Source: Thermoanaerobacterium xylanolyticum LX-11 (GTDB lineage Bacteria > Bacillota > Thermoanaerobacteria > Thermoanaerobacterales > Thermoanaerobacteraceae). From it: 64,000 nucleotides of DNA. This document shows positions 60,593 to 64,000 of this stretch, piece after piece. The stretch covers positions 631,001 to 695,000 of the forward strand of contig NC_015555.1 of the NCBI RefSeq assembly GCF_000189775.2, in the 5' to 3' direction. How positions within the stretch are numbered: the stretch's first letter is position 1; each line of letters begins with the position of its first letter. The notes under the pieces are model-generated. The model searched no databases, was not told where the DNA came from, and saw only the letters and a program-made list of their open reading frames with translations. Position numbers and translations under genes: made by a program.

Positions 60593-62341
60593 GACCTCAC
60601 CATCCTCCCAAGAGGATGAGTTAGAAAATAAATAGGAAGGTGAGGTCTTATGAAAATAATTCAACATACACTTCAAAAATTCCTGCTTGTTGTAGAAAAA
60701 ATTATTGGATTACTTGATGGAAAATATACCTATTTGGAATTTGAAGAAGAACTTAAAAAAATTCTAAATGAATTAGGAAAAGAGATTTGTGCAGATGTAC
60801 TTCATGAACTTGATCAAAGCATATATAAAGATAAATACAAAAGGAAAAACTGGGTGGTAGTCCAAAAAGATTGTGAAAGGACAATAACAACTGCATTTGG
60901 AGATATCACATACAAAAGACGGTACTATAAAAACAAAGAAACAGGAGAGAAGGCATATCTCGTAGATAAAGCTGCTGGCATCCAAAAATATGAAAGAATA
61001 GATGCTGAGCTTAAAGCTGATATAACGGATCTTTCTACAATACTCTCATATCAAAAAACCACTCAGGAACTTAAAAGAAATGGAGCTAACTGCAATGTAA
61101 GCCGGCAAACAGTAATGAACACATTAAGAAAAATAGACAACCTTCAAACATATGAAAAGCCAAAGACTAAAAAAGAAATAGAAACTTTATACATAGAAGC
61201 TGATGAAGATCATATACATCTTCAAAACGGCAAACCAGACATTGTAAAATTAATATACGTACATGAAGGAAAACAAACAATAACAAAAGGCAGAAATGAA
61301 CTAAAAAATGCCGTATACTTTTCCGGTGTATACGAAGGAGATAAAGTAGAAGAGTTATGGAAAGAAGTATGGGAGTACATTGCAAGCACATATAACGAAG
61401 ACAAAATAAAACGCATATACGTATCTGGAGATGGAGCGGAATGGATAAAATTCGGAGTAAAATATCTGCCTAACGCCGTATACGTATTAGACCTATTTCA
61501 TCTACAAAAATACATAACAGCTGCAATAAAAGAAGATAAAAAAACAAAGAGAGAATTATGGAAAGCCATATTTAAAGCAGATAAACAAAAAGTCAATGAG
61601 CTTTTAACACAAAAATACAAAGAACTAGAATTAAACGGAACAGAAAATCCCGTAACGAAGTGCCAAACATATATAAATAACAATTGGGATGGAATAAATT
61701 CATACAGCCTTTACAAAAAAGAAATAACAGGATGCAGTGCAGAAAGTCATGTAAGTCATGTACTTTCAGAGAGACTATCAAGCAGACCAATTTCATGGAG
61801 CAAGGTTGGAGCTCACAAAATGGCAAAATTAAGAGCAATAAAAGCAAGCGGCATATCGCTGAAAGGTGTCGTATTAAAACAGCAATATGAAAGCTTAAAG
61901 CCAATAGAAATACCAAAGCAAACAGTGTATAAAGCGAAACAACAACTAAAGAAAATAAAATCAACTTATGAAAACATAATAAGCTTGCCAATATTGCAAA
62001 ATAAAAAAACATTAACAAGTCAGGCTATAAAATCATTACTATTGAGAAATGCCATTTAAAAGTATGCATATATATTGAAGATTGTAGTTTTAGTTATTAT
62101 TATGGGGAGCTTATTTGGGTTACCTATCACATGTAAAATTCATGAATAAATAGCATTGATATACATGATGGCTTCTTTGAAGAGCGTGAGAATCTGAGAA
62201 TGAGTGAGATATTAAAAGAAAATCAAAGATTATAGAGTGAGTGGCGATTTTATGCTATCAAGAAGTTAAGAGACTTCAACACTAAAAACTTTTCTTAAAA
62301 TCCAGCTATCAATACTCATCCTTAGAGTGATAGTGAGGTCT
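60593..62341 (+). mobile_element. ISLre2-family insertion sequence
   Basis: The ends are related inverted repeats starting GACCTCAC (60593 onward, and the reverse complement ending at about 62340), each followed by a GGATGAG block. The element is about 1.75 kb with one intact transposase gene. I could not find a clear target duplication. Confidence 0.7.
60650..62059 (+). CDS. ISLre2-family transposase
   Basis: 469 residues, intact. Typical features are the N-terminal KRKNWVVVQKDCERTITTAFGDITYKRRYYKNKETGEKAYLVD, the catalytic-region YIEADEDHIHLQ, the block IYVSGDGAEWIKFGVKYLPNAVYVLDLFHLQKYI and the C-terminal E in SAESHVSHVLSERLSSRPISWSKVGAHKMAKLRA. ATG 60650 directly follows an 11-bp inverted repeat (60591-60601 with 60639-60649) whose right arm carries the AAGGTGAGG ribosome site, so folding may limit translation. 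Confidence 0.92.
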   Translation: MKIIQHTLQKFLLVVEKIIGLLDGKYTYLEFEEELKKILNELGKEICADVLHELDQSIYKDKYKRKNWVVVQKDCERTITTAFGDITYKRRYYKNKETGEKAYLVDKAAGIQKYERIDAELKADITDLSTILSYQKTTQELKRNGANCNVSRQTVMNTLRKIDNLQTYEKPKTKKEIETLYIEADEDHIHLQNGKPDIVKLIYVHEGKQTITKGRNELKNAVYFSGVYEGDKVEELWKEVWEYIASTYNEDKIKRIYVSGDGAEWIKFGVKYLPNAVYVLDLFHLQKYITAAIKEDKKTKRELWKAIFKADKQKVNELLTQKYKELELNGTENPVTKCQTYINNNWDGINSYSLYKKEITGCSAESHVSHVLSERLSSRPISWSKVGAHKMAKLRAIKASGISLKGVVLKQQYESLKPIEIPKQTVYKAKQQLKKIKSTYENIISLPILQNKKTLTSQAIKSLLLRNAI

Positions 62342-62460
62342 TTTTTTCAAAAAAACCTAAAAATACTTGACACGATCATGAGTTAAAAAATATATTGCAA
62401 TATTATGCATGTGATAGTATAATTATTTAGTAAATTATCTGTTGTCGGGAGGAGAAAAAA
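62060..62460. other. Right end of the ISLre2 element and promoter of the amino-acid transporter
   Basis: 401 bp. Up to about 62341 it belongs to the IS; one frame reads HDGFFEERENLRMSEILKENQ near 62160-62230, possibly an old transposase tail. From 62341 on it holds the transporter promoter. No intact gene. Confidence 0.55.
62395..62423 (+). promoter_or_regulatory. Promoter of the amino-acid ABC transporter operon
   Basis: TTGCAA (62395-62400), 17-bp spacer, TATAAT (62418-62423). A second possible pair, TTGACA (62367-62372) and TATATT (62391-62396) with 18 bp, lies upstream, directly at the IS border, so the IS end may contribute to expression. Confidence 0.6.
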
Positions 62461-63237
62461 TTGAAAAAAAGGTTGATAATATCTCTAATTCTTGTCACTA
62501 TTATGTCAATCGCGCTAAGCGGTTGTTCGAAACAGTCTACGTTAAGCAGAGTGAAAAAATCAGGAGTTATCGTCATGGGTACCAGTGCTGATTTTCCACC
62601 GTTTGAATTTCACAAAGTTGTCAATGGTAAAGATACTATAATGGGCTTTGATGTAGATTTAGCCAATGCAATTGCCAAAAAGTTAGGTGTAAAACTGGAG
62701 ATAAAAGATATGGACTTTACAGGGCTTATTCCAGCTCTTCAAAGTGGCCAGATTGACATGGCTATCGCAGGTATGAATGCCACACCAGAGAGGAAGAAAA
62801 ATGTTGACTTTTCTGATGAGTATTATAATTCTGAGCAGGTTTTAGTCGTGAAAAATTCCAGCAATATAAATAATTTAAATGACTTGAAAGGCAAGACGGT
62901 AGCTGTACAGCTTGGCACTACGTCTGATGATGCAGCTAAGAAGATAAAGGGAATAGACATAAAAGAGCTAAATAGATTAGGTGATGCATTTTTGTCATTG
63001 GAAAATGGCAGAGTAGACGCTATATTGATGGAAAGCACAATTGCGGATGCATACTTAAAAGAGTATAAAGACATGAAGATGCTTCACATTAAAGAGATAA
63101 ATGAAGCAGTGCCAGGATACTCAGTCGCAGTCGCAAAAGGAAATCAAGATCTTGTAAACCAGATAAACAGTGTAATAAAAGACCTTAAAGACAGTGGTGA
63201 ATACGAAAAAATGTTAAACAAATGGATGGGAAAATAA
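62461..63237 (+). CDS. Polar amino-acid ABC transporter, substrate-binding lipoprotein
   Basis: 258 residues with a lipobox (IALSGC, Cys22). The fold is that of family 3 solute-binding proteins (GVIVMGTSADFPPFEFHK; IMGFDVDLANAIAKKLGVKLEIKDMDFTGLIPALQSGQIDMAIAGMNATPERKKNVDFSDEYY; GKTVAVQLGTTSDDAAKK). The ligand is probably a polar amino acid such as glutamine, arginine or cystine; it cannot be fixed from sequence. The start is TTG 62461 with GGGAGGAG 6 bases before. Confidence 0.92.
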   Translation: MKKRLIISLILVTIMSIALSGCSKQSTLSRVKKSGVIVMGTSADFPPFEFHKVVNGKDTIMGFDVDLANAIAKKLGVKLEIKDMDFTGLIPALQSGQIDMAIAGMNATPERKKNVDFSDEYYNSEQVLVVKNSSNINNLNDLKGKTVAVQLGTTSDDAAKKIKGIDIKELNRLGDAFLSLENGRVDAILMESTIADAYLKEYKDMKMLHIKEINEAVPGYSVAVAKGNQDLVNQINSVIKDLKDSGEYEKMLNKWMGK

Positions 63238-63264
63238 AGCCTCTTGAAAGGAGAAAAAAGGTTA

Positions 63265-63927
63265 ATGAATCTTGATTTTTCAAGTATGCCACAATACACA
63301 CAGCTTTTTATAAATGGACTCATAATGACAATAGAGCTTACTATTATATCTGTGGCAATAGGTGCAGTATTGGGTTTGATTGTTGCTTTGATGAAAATGT
63401 CCAGCGTGAAGATATTAAGCTTTATTGGCTCAGCATACGTGGAGATAATAAGAGGCACACCGCTTTTGGTGCAGATACTCATCATATACAACGGTTTGCC
63501 TCAATTTGGTATAAAGTTTCCGGGATTTGTAGTAGGTATAATAGCCCTTTCTATGAACAGTGCCGGTTATGTGGCGGAGATAATACGCTCTGGCATTCAA
63601 GCGGTAGATCCGGGTCAGATGGAAGCTTCTCGCTCTTTAGGTATGTCTCACAGCATGGCGATGAGGTACGTCATAATTCCCCAGGCAATAAAGAATATCT
63701 TGCCAGCTTTAGGAAACGAATTTGTCGTAATGCTTAAAGAGTCGTCTATAGTATCTGTAATAGGCTTTGCAGATCTTACAAGGCAAGCAGAGATAGTATC
63801 AAGTGTGACATATAGGGCATTTGAGCCGCTTATAATAATAGCAGCCATTTACTTTGTGATGACACTGGTATTCTCAAGGCTTTTAAGCAAGTTTGAAAGG
63901 AGGTTAAGGACTGGTGATACGCGTTGA
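63265..63927 (+). CDS. Amino-acid ABC transporter permease
   Basis: About 220 residues of the HisM/GlnP family with about five membrane helices. The N-terminal PQYTQLFINGLIMTIELTIISVAIGAVLGLIVALMK and EIIRGTPLLVQILIIYNGLP and the EAA loop EASRSLGMSHSMAMRYVIIPQAIKNILPALGNEF are characteristic. The start ATG 63265 follows AAAGGAGA; the frame is open from 63244 without a better site. It overlaps the ATPase gene by 14 bp. Confidence 0.93.
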   Translation: MNLDFSSMPQYTQLFINGLIMTIELTIISVAIGAVLGLIVALMKMSSVKILSFIGSAYVEIIRGTPLLVQILIIYNGLPQFGIKFPGFVVGIIALSMNSAGYVAEIIRSGIQAVDPGQMEASRSLGMSHSMAMRYVIIPQAIKNILPALGNEFVVMLKESSIVSVIGFADLTRQAEIVSSVTYRAFEPLIIIAAIYFVMTLVFSRLLSKFERRLRTGDTR

Positions 63928-64000
63928 TAACCTCCATAAAAGATTTGGCAATTTAGAAGTCTTAAAAGGTGTAAGCTTAGAAGTAAAAAAAGGCGAAGTT
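63914..64000 (+). CDS. Amino-acid ABC transporter ATP-binding protein (partial)
   Basis: The first 29 codons from GTG 63914 read MIRVDNLHKRFGNLEVLKGV and go on SLEVKKGEV, the start of a GlnQ/HisP-type ATPase just before Walker A. AGGAGGTTAAGG precedes the start. It completes a binding protein, permease, ATPase operon and runs out of the window. Confidence 0.9.
   Translation, partial: MIRVDNLHKRFGNLEVLKGVSLEVKKGEV

Overview
This window looks like a chromosomal segment of a low-GC, thermophilic, saccharolytic Firmicute. The best match from gene content is Thermoanaerobacterium. A 710-residue CGTase with a 27-residue signal peptide and an S-layer-anchored amylopullulanase with adjacent amyEDC-type transport genes recall the known amylase cluster of T. 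thermosulfurigenes EM1. Genus and strain are inferred from recalled proteins, not from a search.

Layout. 0-10.4 kb: mixed housekeeping and transport genes (zinc-ribbon/HEAT protein, MFS carrier, PolX, SAM-riboswitch-controlled metY, a divergent NRAMP-like carrier) and a copper module (CsoR-like operator, thioredoxin-like protein, CopA, small zinc-ribbon protein). 10.5-14.1 kb: murB, a PHP-domain gene, rapZ and yvcK. 14.1-38.8 kb: a starch-utilisation island. 38.8-48.4 kb: the conserved block whiA, HPr, DRTGG/CBS gene, dnaE, pfkA, pyk, thioesterase. 48.5-52.2 kb: glucoamylase and rlmD. 52.1-62.3 kb: a graveyard of mobile elements. 62.4-64 kb: an amino-acid ABC transporter that runs off the window.

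How the starch genes work together (inference from families). A wall-bound amylopullulanase and a secreted CGTase cut starch into maltodextrins and cyclodextrins. Two binding-protein/permease sets import them. Neither set has its own ATPase here, so a shared MsmX/MalK-type ATPase elsewhere is expected. Inside the cell a neopullulanase/cyclomaltodextrinase opens or cuts them and a short alpha-glucan phosphorylase releases glucose-1-phosphate. A lipoprotein glucoamylase lies 10 kb away, after pfkA and pyk. A chemoreceptor sits in the middle of the island. Most of these units carry a LacI-family-type operator (core GCAANCGNTTGC, often followed by AAATTTT) just after a good sigma-A promoter, so they look like one regulon; no LacI-family regulator is encoded in the window.

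The mobile zone holds the clearest new structure. A 23-bp direct repeat (52117-52139 and 53801-53823) shows that a serine-recombinase element integrated at the 3' end of rlmD and replaced its last codons; the original end is still readable downstream. The element is decayed (two nonsense codons, one frameshift, much deletion). Further on are a TetR/HXXEE pair, a recombinase remnant cut by a decayed IS630-type element, an intact IS110-type transposase with a strongly folded non-coding flank (candidate bridge RNA), a metallo-hydrolase gene that lost its metal-binding core, two transposase fragments and an intact ISLre2-type element.
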